Of a stretch of DNA of 64,000 nucleotides, positions 45,909-53,798 are shown piece by piece. A program made the translations under genes and the position numbers. The stretch comes from Agromyces aurantiacus (GTDB lineage: Bacteria > Actinomycetota > Actinomycetes > Actinomycetales > Microbacteriaceae). Each line of letters begins with the position of its first letter. Position 1 is the stretch's first letter. The notes below the pieces were generated by a model. That model had not been told where the DNA came from and did not search any database. It saw only the letters and a program-made list of their open reading frames with translations. The DNA lies in assembly GCF_016907355.1 (NCBI RefSeq), contig NZ_JAFBBW010000001.1, forward strand, positions 3,720,001 through 3,784,000, read 5' to 3'.

Positions 45909-47101
45909 AGGTCCACGGTATCGACGAGGGCGCCGGCGTCCAGCCGCGTGACCTCCTCGGGGACGACGATGAGCAGGTCGGAGGCCGCGAGGGCGGCGAC
46001 GAGGTGCGAGCCCGGACCGCCCACCGGCTCGGCTCGGCCGTCGGGCGTGCGCCGGCCGCGCAGGTACTGGCGTCGGCCGGCGACGGACGCGACCGGCTCG
46101 GCGAGCGCCAGCCGGTCGGTGCCGGCCGGCGGCAGTCCCGCGATCGCGCGCAGCGACGGCGCCACGAAGAGGGCGAACGAGAGCTGCGCGCTCACGGGGT
46201 TGCCGGGGAACCCGATGAGCGGCACCCCGCGGTAGACGCCGGTGGCCTGCGGGCCGCCGGGTTGCATGGCGACCGACCCGACCCACGCCCCGAGCGGCTC
46301 GATGAGCTCGCGCACGACCTCGTACGCGCCCTGCGAGATCCCGCCGCTCGTCAGGACGAGCTCGGCCCCGGCGTCGACCGCCGCGTCGAGTTCGGCGTGC
46401 AGCGTCGCGACGTCGTCGCGCACGCGGGCCGTGTGGACGACGACCGCGCCGGCCGCACGCACGGCGGCGACGAGCGCGGTGCCGTTCGCGTCGGGGATCT
46501 CACCCGGGCCGATCGGCTCGCCCGGCGCGACGAGCTCGCTGCCCGTGCTGATGACCGCGACGCGCACACGCTCGCGCACGAGCAGCGCGGTGAGGCCGGA
46601 TGCCGCCGCCGCGGCCAGGTGGCGCGGCGCGAGCCGGAGTCCGGGCGGCAGCACGTCGGAGCCGGCCGCGAGGTCGGAGCCGGGCTCCCGCACGTACTCG
46701 CCGACCGCGCGCCCGCGGAGGATGCGCACGCTGCCGGCGTCGCCGGGCTCGGTGTCCTCGACGGGTACGACGGCATCGGCCCCCGCGGGCACGGGCGCGC
46801 CCGTCATGATGCGCACCGCCGTGCCGGGGGCGAGATCGGCCGGCGCACCGGGCGCGGCCGCGATCTCGCCGGCGACGGGCAGCTCGACGGGGGCCTCGGC
46901 GACGTCGGCGCCCCGGACCGCGAACCCGTCCATCTGGGCGTTGCGGAACGGGGGCAGCGCGATCGGCGACTCGACGGGCGACGCGGTGATCCGGCCGAGC
47001 GCATCGTCGAGCCGCACGCGCTCGGTCGGGCGGGCGCCGAGCGGCGCGAGCAGCGACCGCACGAACCGCGCGTGCTCGTCCACGGGGATCCGCTCGGCCA
47101 T
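45905..47101 (-). CDS. moeA: Molybdopterin molybdenumtransferase MoeA, copy 2
   Basis: A 398-residue MoeA. Compared with copy 1 it has NAQMDGFAVRGADV in place of NSAMDGYAVR, and VRIMTGAPVPAGADAVVPVE, VISTGSELVAPGEP, TSGGISQGAYEVVRE and IGFPGNPVSAQLSF. All domains are present, so it should be active. It lies in the minus-strand operon moeZ-moeA2-moaC/mog-moaE, overlapping both neighbours. Two MoeA paralogues may serve different metals or target enzymes (inference). Confidence 0.94.
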   Translation of the reverse strand: MAERIPVDEHARFVRSLLAPLGARPTERVRLDDALGRITASPVESPIALPPFRNAQMDGFAVRGADVAEAPVELPVAGEIAAAPGAPADLAPGTAVRIMTGAPVPAGADAVVPVEDTEPGDAGSVRILRGRAVGEYVREPGSDLAAGSDVLPPGLRLAPRHLAAAAASGLTALLVRERVRVAVISTGSELVAPGEPIGPGEIPDANGTALVAAVRAAGAVVVHTARVRDDVATLHAELDAAVDAGAELVLTSGGISQGAYEVVRELIEPLGAWVGSVAMQPGGPQATGVYRGVPLIGFPGNPVSAQLSFALFVAPSLRAIAGLPPAGTDRLALAEPVASVAGRRQYLRGRRTPDGRAEPVGGPGSHLVAALAASDLLIVVPEEVTRLDAGALVDTVDL

Positions 47102-48204
47102 CAGTAGCGCTCCACGCTCGGGTCGACGGCGCGCGACCACGCGTCGATGCCGCCCGCGAGATTGCGCACGTCGGCGAAGCCGGCGGCGACGAGTCGCTCG
47201 GCCGCGAGGCGCGACCGCACGCCCAGGTGGCAGTACACGACGAGGGAGGCCTCCGCGTCGAGTTCGTGCGCGCGCGCCCCGAGCTCGTGCAGCGGGATCA
47301 GGGTCGCTCCGGGGATGGCGGCGACCTCCGCCTCCCACGGCTCGCGCACGTCGAGGAGACGGGGCGGAGTGGCGGAGGCGAGTTCGGCGGCGAGCGCCAC
47401 CGCGTCGAGCTCGGCGATGTCCGGCCCGGCGGGCGGGTGCGCCGTCGGCGCCGCAACCGGCACCGCCGCCTCCTCCGGCTGCTCGGCGCGGGCGTACGCG
47501 ATCTCGCGGGTCCGCCCGGTGAGGGCGTCGTACACCGCGACGCGACCGAGGAGCGGTTCGCCGATGCCCGTGAGGAGCTTGAGCGCCTCGCCCGCCATGA
47601 GCCCGCCCGTCACGGTGCACACGCTCGGCAGGATGCCGTCGACCTCGCAGCTGAGTCCCGCGTCGGCCGGCGGCTCGGGGAACAGGTCGCGATAGGAGAC
47701 CCCGCGGGCCTCCCAAGCGACGCCCACCTGTCCGGAGAAGCGTGCGGCCGACCCCCAGACGAGCGGGATGCCGCCGCGGGCCGCGGCGGCATCGGCGACG
47801 TAGCGCGTGAGCACGTCGTCGGTGCCGTCGATGACGAGGTCGGCGTCGGCGAGCAGTTCGTCGGCGTCGTGCTCGTCGAACCGGACCGGGAGCCCGCGGA
47901 TGTCGGCGTCCGGGGCCAGCCGCGCCGCGGCATCCCTCGCAGAATCGACCTTCCGACGCCCCACGTCGGCATCGGCATGCAGGGTCTGGCGGTGCAGGTT
48001 CGTGATCTCGACGCGGTCGTCGTCGATGATCGTGAGCCGTCCGATGCCGGCGGCGGCGAGCGGCGGGATCACCGCGCTGCCGAGCCCGCCCGCGCCGAGC
48101 ACGACGACGTGCGCCTCGGCGAGCCGGCGCTGGCCCGCCGTTCCGAAGCCGGGCAGCACGCGCTGCCGCGCGTAGCGGAGGGCACCGGGATCGAGAGCCG
48201 CCAT
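47101..48204 (-). CDS. moeZ: MoeZ-type adenylyltransferase/sulfurtransferase (ThiF plus rhodanese)
   Basis: A 367-residue protein. The N-terminal ThiF/MoeB domain (about 1-245) has the ATP site VVVLGAGGLGSAVIPPLAAAG, DDDRVEITNLHRQTLH and DGTDDVLTRY. The usual zinc-binding CxxC is replaced (VSYRDLFPEPP), as in MoeZ proteins. The rhodanese domain (about 265-367) has the active-site Cys C325 (VVYCHLGVRSR). It activates MoaD, and perhaps other sulfur carriers, by adenylylation and thiocarboxylation. It is first in the minus-strand operon; its stop overlaps the moeA2 ATG. Confidence 0.93.
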   Translation of the reverse strand: MAALDPGALRYARQRVLPGFGTAGQRRLAEAHVVVLGAGGLGSAVIPPLAAAGIGRLTIIDDDRVEITNLHRQTLHADADVGRRKVDSARDAAARLAPDADIRGLPVRFDEHDADELLADADLVIDGTDDVLTRYVADAAAARGGIPLVWGSAARFSGQVGVAWEARGVSYRDLFPEPPADAGLSCEVDGILPSVCTVTGGLMAGEALKLLTGIGEPLLGRVAVYDALTGRTREIAYARAEQPEEAAVPVAAPTAHPPAGPDIAELDAVALAAELASATPPRLLDVREPWEAEVAAIPGATLIPLHELGARAHELDAEASLVVYCHLGVRSRLAAERLVAAGFADVRNLAGGIDAWSRAVDPSVERY

Positions 48205-48334
48205 CCCTCGATTCTCGCAGCACCTGCGGCGCATAGCGTGCGGATCCGCTCGGCGCAACGCCTGACGGATTCTCAGGATCGCGGCATAGCGTGAATGCAA
48301 AGGTATTGGCCCGCCGGGTCGCGAAGGGTCGAGC

Positions 48335-48994
48335 ATGAGCCGGACGAGCGAAGGGTCGCCGATGGTCGAGGACCACGGCGATCACTCGATGCTGCGCCTG
48401 CTCCGCTCAGCGCTCCCGCAGCGGCCCCGGTTCCTGCGCGGCCCACGGATCCCCGACGGCGTCCGCTCCCCCGTCATCCGGACCGAGCGCCTCCTGCTGC
48501 GGCCGCACCGCCTCGCCGACGCCGACGCGTGGTACGCGCTCCAGTCCGATCCGCGCGTGATCGAGCACCTGTCGTGGCCGCTCCGCACCCGGGCCGAGTC
48601 GTTCGTGCACCTCGCGCACCGCACGCGGCACACGCGGCTCGAGCAGCGCAACGACTTCCTCGCGCTCGCGGTCGTGCTCGACGGGCAGCTCATCGGCGAT
48701 GCGTCGCTGCACCTCCGCAGCCTCGACCGGGCGGAACGGCGCCTCGAGATCGGCTGGGTGATCGGGCCGCAATGGCAGGGGCGCGGCTACGCGCGCGAGG
48801 CGGCGGAGGCGATGCTGCGCTTGGCGTTCGAGGACGTGTCGGCCGCGGTCGTCGAGGCGCACATGACGTCGGCGAACGAGGCGTCGACCGCGCTCGCGGA
48901 GCGCCTCGGATTCGAGCTGCGCTCCGACGACGGCGTCGAGCGGGTGATGGTGATGACCGCCGACGACTGGCGGTCCCGGCATCCGCTCGACTGA
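48335..48994 (+). CDS. GNAT-family acetyltransferase (RimJ/RimL-like)
   Basis: A 219-residue acetyltransferase with the RimJ/L layout: RTERLLLRPHRLADADAWYALQSDPRVIEHL, then EIGWVIGPQWQGRGYAREAAEAMLRLAFEDV for CoA binding, and ANEASTALAERLGFE. The first 40 residues are a variable basic extension. ATG 48335 and ATG 48362 are each preceded by a CGAAGGGTCG sequence, so either may be used; the first is chosen. Divergent from moeZ. Substrate unknown. Confidence 0.85.
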   Translation: MSRTSEGSPMVEDHGDHSMLRLLRSALPQRPRFLRGPRIPDGVRSPVIRTERLLLRPHRLADADAWYALQSDPRVIEHLSWPLRTRAESFVHLAHRTRHTRLEQRNDFLALAVVLDGQLIGDASLHLRSLDRAERRLEIGWVIGPQWQGRGYAREAAEAMLRLAFEDVSAAVVEAHMTSANEASTALAERLGFELRSDDGVERVMVMTADDWRSRHPLD

Positions 48995-49029
48995 GCTCAG
49001 GAGCCTCACGCCCGACACCCTCGCATGTC

Positions 49030-49071
49030 CGCATCCGCGGGTATGATCGCGGAATGCAGACGCATCCGCGG
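49030..49071 (+). promoter_or_regulatory. Promoter with direct repeats upstream of the HTH-TOBE gene
   Basis: TATGAT at 49042-49047 is a good -10. It is bracketed by two direct copies of CGCATCCGCGG (49030 and 49061), 31 bp apart, the first forming CCGCG...CGCGG dyad symmetry around the -10. This is the likely control region of the mod operon; the protein that binds it is not known. Confidence 0.5.
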
Positions 49072-49079
49072 AACCGATC

Positions 49080-49496
49080 ATGACGCAGTTCCGCATCAGC
49101 GAGGCTGCCGCCCTCCTCGGGGTGAGCGACGACACCGTCCGCCGCTGGGGCGACCAGGGTCGGCTGGCGCTCGGTCGCGCCGCGAACGGCATGCTCGTCG
49201 TCGAGGGCGTCGAGCTCGCGCGGCTGCTCGCCGAGCAGCCCGAGGGAGGCGCGCTGGCCGACGCGTTCCCGCTCGCGCGCGCGTCGGTGCGCAACCGGTT
49301 CGTGGGCCTCGTCACCGCCGTGCGGCGCGACGGGGTCATGGCCCAGGTCGAGCTGCGGGCCGGCCCCTTCCGCATCGTGTCGCTCATGAGCCGCGAGGCC
49401 GCCGATGAGCTCGGACTCGAGCCCGGCATGCTCGCCACCGCGAGCGCGAAGGCGACCGTCGTCTCGATCGAGCTGCCGGCGGGCGGGGAGGCGTGA
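49080..49496 (+). CDS. HTH-TOBE molybdenum-binding regulator/chaperone
   Basis: A 138-residue protein with an N-terminal MerR/excisionase-type helix-turn-helix (about 3-40, FRISEAAALLGVSDDTVRRWGDQGRL) and a single TOBE/Mop domain (about 68-135, SVRNRFVGLVTAVRRDGVMAQVEL, ATASAKATVVSIE) that binds molybdate. It probably senses molybdate and may control the modABC genes downstream, with which it is coupled by GTGA. ModC lacks its own TOBE domain. Gene order matches other actinobacterial mod operons. Confidence 0.9.
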   Translation: MTQFRISEAAALLGVSDDTVRRWGDQGRLALGRAANGMLVVEGVELARLLAEQPEGGALADAFPLARASVRNRFVGLVTAVRRDGVMAQVELRAGPFRIVSLMSREAADELGLEPGMLATASAKATVVSIELPAGGEA

Positions 49497-50290
49497 CCGG
49501 GATGCCGCGTCGCGCCGCGGCACTCCTGGCCGCGACCCTCGGGGTCGCCCTGGCCGGCTGCGCGCCGGTCGCCGACGGCGCCGGCTCCCCCGCGACCGGC
49601 GACTCGTCCGGGTCCGACCAGGTCAGCCTGACGGTGTTCGCCGCGGCGTCGCTCACCGAGGCGTTCGACGAGCTCGCCGCGCGGTTCGAGGAGCGCACGC
49701 CGGCGGTCGACGTGCGGCTGAGCTTCGGCGGGAGCTCGGCGCTCGCGCAGCAGCTCGTCGAGGGCGCACCCGCCGACGTGTTCGCCGCGGCGGCGGAGGC
49801 GCCCATGCAGACCCTCGTCGACGCGGGGCTCGTCGAGGAGCCGGTCGTGTTCGCGACGAACACGCTCGAGCTGGTCGTCCCGGCGGGCGATCCCGCGGGG
49901 GTCGAGGGCCTCGCCGATCTCGCTCGCGACGAGCTGCGCATCGCGCTGTGCGACCCGTCGGTGCCCTGCGGCGCCGCGTCCGACGAGCTGCTCCGCGCCG
50001 AGGGCGTCGAGGCGGCGCCCGACACGCTCGAGTCCGACGTGAAGGCCGTGCTCACCAAGGTCTCGCTCGGCGAGGTCGACGCCGCGCTCGTGTACCGCAC
50101 CGACGTGCTGGCGGCGGGCGACGCCGTCGAGGGCATCGAGGTGCCGGCCGCGGCATCCGTCGTCAACCGCTATCCGATCGCCGCGGTGACCGGCTCGGCC
50201 GCCGCGGACGCGGCTGCCGCCTTCGTCGCGTTCGTGACGGGCGACGAGGGCCGGCAGGTGCTCGACGGGGCCGGGTTCGGCGCCCCGTGA
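49493..50290 (+). CDS. modA: Molybdate ABC transporter substrate-binding lipoprotein
   Basis: A 265-residue lipoprotein with signal AALLAATLGVALAGC (lipobox LAGC). The mature protein is a ModA-type binding protein: LTVFAAASLTEAFDELAARFE, FGGSSALAQQLVEGAPADVFAAA, VEGLADLARDELRIALCDPSVPCG and KVSLGEVDAALVYRTDV. It captures molybdate or tungstate outside the membrane. GTG at 49493 overlaps the upstream gene (GTGA); ATG 49502, three codons on, is an alternative start. Confidence 0.95.
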   Translation: MTGMPRRAAALLAATLGVALAGCAPVADGAGSPATGDSSGSDQVSLTVFAAASLTEAFDELAARFEERTPAVDVRLSFGGSSALAQQLVEGAPADVFAAAAEAPMQTLVDAGLVEEPVVFATNTLELVVPAGDPAGVEGLADLARDELRIALCDPSVPCGAASDELLRAEGVEAAPDTLESDVKAVLTKVSLGEVDAALVYRTDVLAAGDAVEGIEVPAAASVVNRYPIAAVTGSAAADAAAAFVAFVTGDEGRQVLDGAGFGAP

Positions 50291-51105
50291 CGACGCGACC
50301 CGGCGCGGCAACCGGCCGCCTCGCGTGGCCCGTCGCGGCGCTCGCACTCGTCGGCCTCGCCGTGCTCGTGCTCCCGCTGGTCACCCTCGTGGCCCGTGCG
50401 CCCTGGGCCGACCTGCCCGAGCTCGTCGCACGCGAGTCGGTGCGCGAGGCGCTCGTGCTCTCGCTCGTGACGGCGGTGATCGCGACCGGTCTCTGCCTCG
50501 TGCTCGGCGTGCCGCTGGCGGCCCTGCTCGCCCGCGCGGCCGACTGGCCGACGCTCCCGCGGCGGCTGCTGCGGGCCGCCGTGACCGTGCCCCTGGTGCT
50601 GCCGCCCGTGGTCGGCGGCATCGCGCTGCTCATGCTGCTCGGCCGGCGCGGGCCCGTGGGGAGCCTGCTCGAGGCGTGGTTCGGGGTCGGCGTGCCGTTC
50701 ACGACCGGTGCGGTGGTGCTCGCCCAGGTGTTCGTCGCGCTGCCGTTCCTCGTGTTCGCGGTCGAGGGCGCGCTGCGCACCGCCGACCGCCGCACCGAGC
50801 TCGCGGCGGCCACGCTCGGCGCGTCGCGTTGGCAGGTGTTCCGACACGTGACGCTGCCCGTGGTCGCGCCCGGCGTCGCGGCGGGCGCCGTGCTGTGCTT
50901 CACGCGCGCGCTCGGCGAGTTCGGCGCGACCATCACGTTCGCCGGCTCGCTGCCCGGCGTGACCCGCACGCTGCCGATCGCGAGCTACCTCGCGATGCAG
51001 ACCGACCCCGACGAGGCGGTCGCGCTCGCGCTCCTGCTGCTCGGGGTCTCGGTCGCGGTGCTGCTCGCGCTCCGCGACCGCTGGCTGCCGGGGGTGCGCG
51101 GATGA
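50287..51105 (+). CDS. modB: Molybdate ABC transporter permease
   Basis: A 272-residue permease with about six membrane helices. The coupling loop EAALGASRWQVFRHVTLPV-like segment AAATLGASRWQVFRHVTLPVVAPGVAAGA and RALGEFGATITFAGSLPGVTRTLPIASY are typical of ModB. It starts with GTG overlapping the modA stop (GTGA) and ends overlapping the modC ATG. Confidence 0.96.
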   Translation: MTTRPGAATGRLAWPVAALALVGLAVLVLPLVTLVARAPWADLPELVARESVREALVLSLVTAVIATGLCLVLGVPLAALLARAADWPTLPRRLLRAAVTVPLVLPPVVGGIALLMLLGRRGPVGSLLEAWFGVGVPFTTGAVVLAQVFVALPFLVFAVEGALRTADRRTELAAATLGASRWQVFRHVTLPVVAPGVAAGAVLCFTRALGEFGATITFAGSLPGVTRTLPIASYLAMQTDPDEAVALALLLLGVSVAVLLALRDRWLPGVRG

Positions 51106-51842
51106 CGCCCGCCGCCGCCGCGCCGGAGACTCACCCGATCCTCCACGCCGACGTCGCCGTCGCGCGCGGCGCGCAGCGCATCGCGGCCGCGTTCGAGGTC
51201 GCGCCGGGGCATCCGCTCGCGATCATCGGCCCGAACGGCGCGGGCAAGTCGACGCTGCTCGCGGCGATCGCCGGGCTCGTGCCGCTCGAGGCCGGGAGCG
51301 TGCGCATCGGAACCCGCGCGATCGACGGGCTCGCGCCCGAGCAGCGCGGCGTGGGCGTGGTCTTCCAGGACTACCTGCTGTTCCCGCATCTCAGCGTCCG
51401 CGACAACGTCGCGTTCGCGGCGCGCATGCGCGGACGGTCCCGCGCGGCCGCACGCGCCGCCGCCGCCCCATGGCTCGAGCGGTACGGGCTCGCCCCGCTC
51501 GCCGACCGGCTGCCGCGGGAGCTCTCGGGCGGGCAGGCGCAGCGCGTCGCGCTCGCCCGTGCGCTCGCGGCCGAACCCGACGTGCTGCTCCTCGACGAGC
51601 CCATGTCGGCCCTCGACGTCGAGCTCCGCGACGACATGCGCGCGGAGCTCGCATCGCACGTGCGCGAGTTCGGCGGCGCGACCGTCCTCGTCACGCACAG
51701 TGCGGCGGATGCCGCAGCCCTCGCCGACGCGATCCTCGTGCTCGAGGCCGGCGCCGTCACGCAGCGCGGCACGCTCGCCGACCTCGCGGCCGATCCGGCG
51801 ACGCCGTACGTGCGGCGGATGCTCGCGTCATCCGGCGACTGA
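51102..51842 (+). CDS. modC: Molybdate ABC transporter ATP-binding protein (no TOBE domain)
   Basis: A 246-residue ATPase: Walker A IIGPNGAGKSTLL (about 43-55), Q-loop VFQDYLLFPHLSVRDNV, signature LSGGQAQRVALARAL, Walker B VLLLDEPMSALD and H-loop LVTHSAADA. Canonical ModC is about 350 residues with a C-terminal regulatory TOBE domain; that part is absent here. The separate HTH-TOBE protein at the head of the operon may replace it. Coupled to modB by ATGA. Confidence 0.94.
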   Translation: MTPAAAAPETHPILHADVAVARGAQRIAAAFEVAPGHPLAIIGPNGAGKSTLLAAIAGLVPLEAGSVRIGTRAIDGLAPEQRGVGVVFQDYLLFPHLSVRDNVAFAARMRGRSRAAARAAAAPWLERYGLAPLADRLPRELSGGQAQRVALARALAAEPDVLLLDEPMSALDVELRDDMRAELASHVREFGGATVLVTHSAADAAALADAILVLEAGAVTQRGTLADLAADPATPYVRRMLASSGD

Positions 51843-51855
51843 GGGCGAGCCGCGG

Positions 51856-52338
51856 TCAGCGCGGCGTGTCGAGGTGCACCTCGAGGGGTTCGGCGTCGCC
51901 GACCTCGGACCAGGACCACACGGCGAATCGGAACTCGGCGACCCCGCACGTGGGCAGGTGCTCGATCTCGCCGGAGAGCCGGTGCGCGAGATCGGACATC
52001 CCCGGGTCGTGCGCGACCACGACCGCGGTCGTGACCTCGTCGTCGAGCTCGGCGACGACATCGAGGATCGTCTCGGGCGACGATGCGTAGAGCCGCTCGT
52101 CGAGCACCAGCGCGCCCGGCGGCACGTCGAGCTGCTCGGCGATCGCCTCGGCGGTCGTCCGCGCCCGCGCCGCGGTGCTGGAGAGGATCGCGCCGGGGGA
52201 GATCCCGCGCTCGCGGATCCGACGCCCCATCTCGGGCGCGTCGCGACGGCCCCGGTCGTTCAGCGGCCGATCGTGGTCGGCGAGCGTGGGATCGCCCCAC
52301 GCCGACTTCGCGTGGCGGACGAGCACCAGCGTCTTCAT
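51856..52338 (-). CDS. Histidine phosphatase (SixA-like)
   Basis: A 160-residue phosphohistidine-type phosphatase: LVLVRHAKSAWGDPTLADHDRPLNDRG gives the RHG-type motif with the nucleophile His, and AVVVAHDPGMSDLA the second His. SixA-like enzymes act on phosphohistidine proteins; the target here is unknown. The ATG overlaps the hutG stop (ATGA), so the two are co-transcribed. Convergent with modC. Confidence 0.88.
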   Translation of the reverse strand: MKTLVLVRHAKSAWGDPTLADHDRPLNDRGRRDAPEMGRRIRERGISPGAILSSTAARARTTAEAIAEQLDVPPGALVLDERLYASSPETILDVVAELDDEVTTAVVVAHDPGMSDLAHRLSGEIEHLPTCGVAEFRFAVWSWSEVGDAEPLEVHLDTPR

Positions 52339-53357
52339 GCGCCGAGTCTGCCACCCTCCGGCTCGGGCGGCACCCCCGCGGCGGCGCGGCGCACGGCGAG
52401 TCCGGCGGCGAACTCGAGCACGCACAGCGCGGCGAGCCGCACGGTCCGCCCGTCGGGCGCATCCGCCGTCGCGTCGATCTCGACGAGGTCGGCGCTGCGC
52501 ACGCGGGGGTCGGTCGCGGCGGCGCGCACGAGCGCGCGCAGCTCCCATGCCGAGAGGCCGCCCGGCACGGAGGCGGGGCACGCGGGCACGACGGACCGAT
52601 CGCATGCGTCGACGTCGACGTCGAGGTGCACCGGCCCGCCCGCCGCGCCCGCGACGGCGAGCGCCTCGGCCATCAGGTTCGCCGGATGGGCGTAGTACCG
52701 CAGCTCGTCGCGGTGGACCACCGTGATGCCGAGGTCGTGCGCGCGGCGCGCGTAGGCGGCCGAGTTGGCGAAGTCGGCGATGCCGATCTGCACGATGCGC
52801 CGGGGATCGAGCCCGGCCTCGATGAGGCGCCGCACGGGCGAGCCGTTCGAGACGCCGTCGCGCAGGTCGTAGTGCGCATCGATCGTGACGAGGCCGGCCG
52901 TGCCGAGGTCGTCGCCCCACGCGCCGAGCGCGGTCGCGACCGTCACGGAGTTGTCGCCGCCGAGCGCGACGAGGGCCTCGGACCGGGTGAGCGCGTGGGC
53001 GACGCGGGCGCGCGTTCGCGCCTCGCCGGGCTCGCCGTCGGGCTCGTCGATGTCGCCCGCATCGGCGTAGGCGAGCTCGCCGAGGTCGACGACGCCGGGC
53101 GGCCGCGCGCCCGGCAGGCCGGGGTCCCAGAACGGATCCCGCGACCGGTCGGGCACGAGGGCGGGGCTGTAGCGGCGCAGCGCCTCGCGGATCGCGGCCG
53201 GCGTCGCGTGCGCATTCGTCGGCGAGAGCGACGTGCGCCACGCGGGCACGCCGATGATCGCGAGGTCGGCGCGAACGCCGGGCGGGAGGCCGTCGAGGTC
53301 GGGCCAGTCCCCGGCCCGAGGCCAGAGCGGGTCGTGCGAGAGGGCGCCGGCGGTCAT
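52335..53357 (-). CDS. hutG: Formimidoylglutamase (arginase family)
   Basis: A 340-residue arginase-fold hydrolase. The Mn site shows DAHYDLRDG (D160, H162, D164) and DVDVDACD (D248, D250). The first motif reads GGDNS with Asn136 where arginases and agmatinases have His. Assignment to histidine breakdown (formimidoylglutamate to glutamate and formamide) rests on the operator at 53410-53429, which matches those of hutH and hutU at the same spacing. On sequence alone arginase or agmatinase would be possible. TAGCGT ends 6 nt before the ATG (leaderless). The stop overlaps the phosphatase gene. Confidence 0.85.
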   Translation of the reverse strand: MTAGALSHDPLWPRAGDWPDLDGLPPGVRADLAIIGVPAWRTSLSPTNAHATPAAIREALRRYSPALVPDRSRDPFWDPGLPGARPPGVVDLGELAYADAGDIDEPDGEPGEARTRARVAHALTRSEALVALGGDNSVTVATALGAWGDDLGTAGLVTIDAHYDLRDGVSNGSPVRRLIEAGLDPRRIVQIGIADFANSAAYARRAHDLGITVVHRDELRYYAHPANLMAEALAVAGAAGGPVHLDVDVDACDRSVVPACPASVPGGLSAWELRALVRAAATDPRVRSADLVEIDATADAPDGRTVRLAALCVLEFAAGLAVRRAAAGVPPEPEGGRLGA

Positions 53358-53409
53358 GGTCCGACGCTAGCGAGGCGGATGCTACGGCGGTCGCCACGCC
53401 CACCGCCGC

Positions 53410-53429
53410 GCGTCTGCGATCCCGGACGC
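53410..53429. promoter_or_regulatory. hut operator 3 (upstream of hutG)
   Basis: GCGTCTGCGATCCCGGACGC, 18 of 20 identical to the hutU palindrome. Its centre is 62.5 bp from the hutG start, as at hutU. It is 19 kb from the IclR gene and has no other hut gene near it. Confidence 0.8.
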
Positions 53430-53439
53430 ACGGTCACCG

Positions 53440-53727
53440 TCACGGGCCGGGCGGACGCGACGTCTCGTCGAGCGCGCGCACGATCTCGCGGTACTCGTCG
53501 GGCGTGATCTCGCCGCGCGCGAGGCGTTCCTCGACGATCGCGCGCGCGGTGCTCGCCGTGCCCGCGGGCGGAGCCGCTCCGTACCCGGCCGGCGGGGCCG
53601 CGTGATGGGTGGTGGAGCTCGTGCGCGTGACCAGGACGATCACGACCACGACCGCCGTCACGATGAGCAGGATCGGCAGAAGCACCCAGATCCAGCCCCA
53701 GCCCATGCCGTAGTGATCCCAGTACAC
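53440..53727 (-). CDS. Small membrane protein with SHOCT domain
   Basis: A 95-residue protein: a short aromatic N-terminus (VYWDHYGMGWGWIW), one membrane helix (about 12-36), a Pro/Ala linker and a C-terminal SHOCT motif (RAIVEERLARGEITPDEYREIVRALDE). SHOCT peptides occur in many small actinobacterial membrane proteins; the role is unclear. The start is GTG at 53725-53727, 8 nt after GGAGG. The open frame runs far upstream antisense to nothing supported. Confidence 0.8.
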   Translation of the reverse strand: MYWDHYGMGWGWIWVLLPILLIVTAVVVVIVLVTRTSSTTHHAAPPAGYGAAPPAGTASTARAIVEERLARGEITPDEYREIVRALDETSRPPGP

Positions 53728-53798
53728 GTGCACCACCTCCGATGCCCAGCGGGGCGCGCGCCCCGCTGCAAGGAGGCTACGTCGCCGACCCGCCCGGC

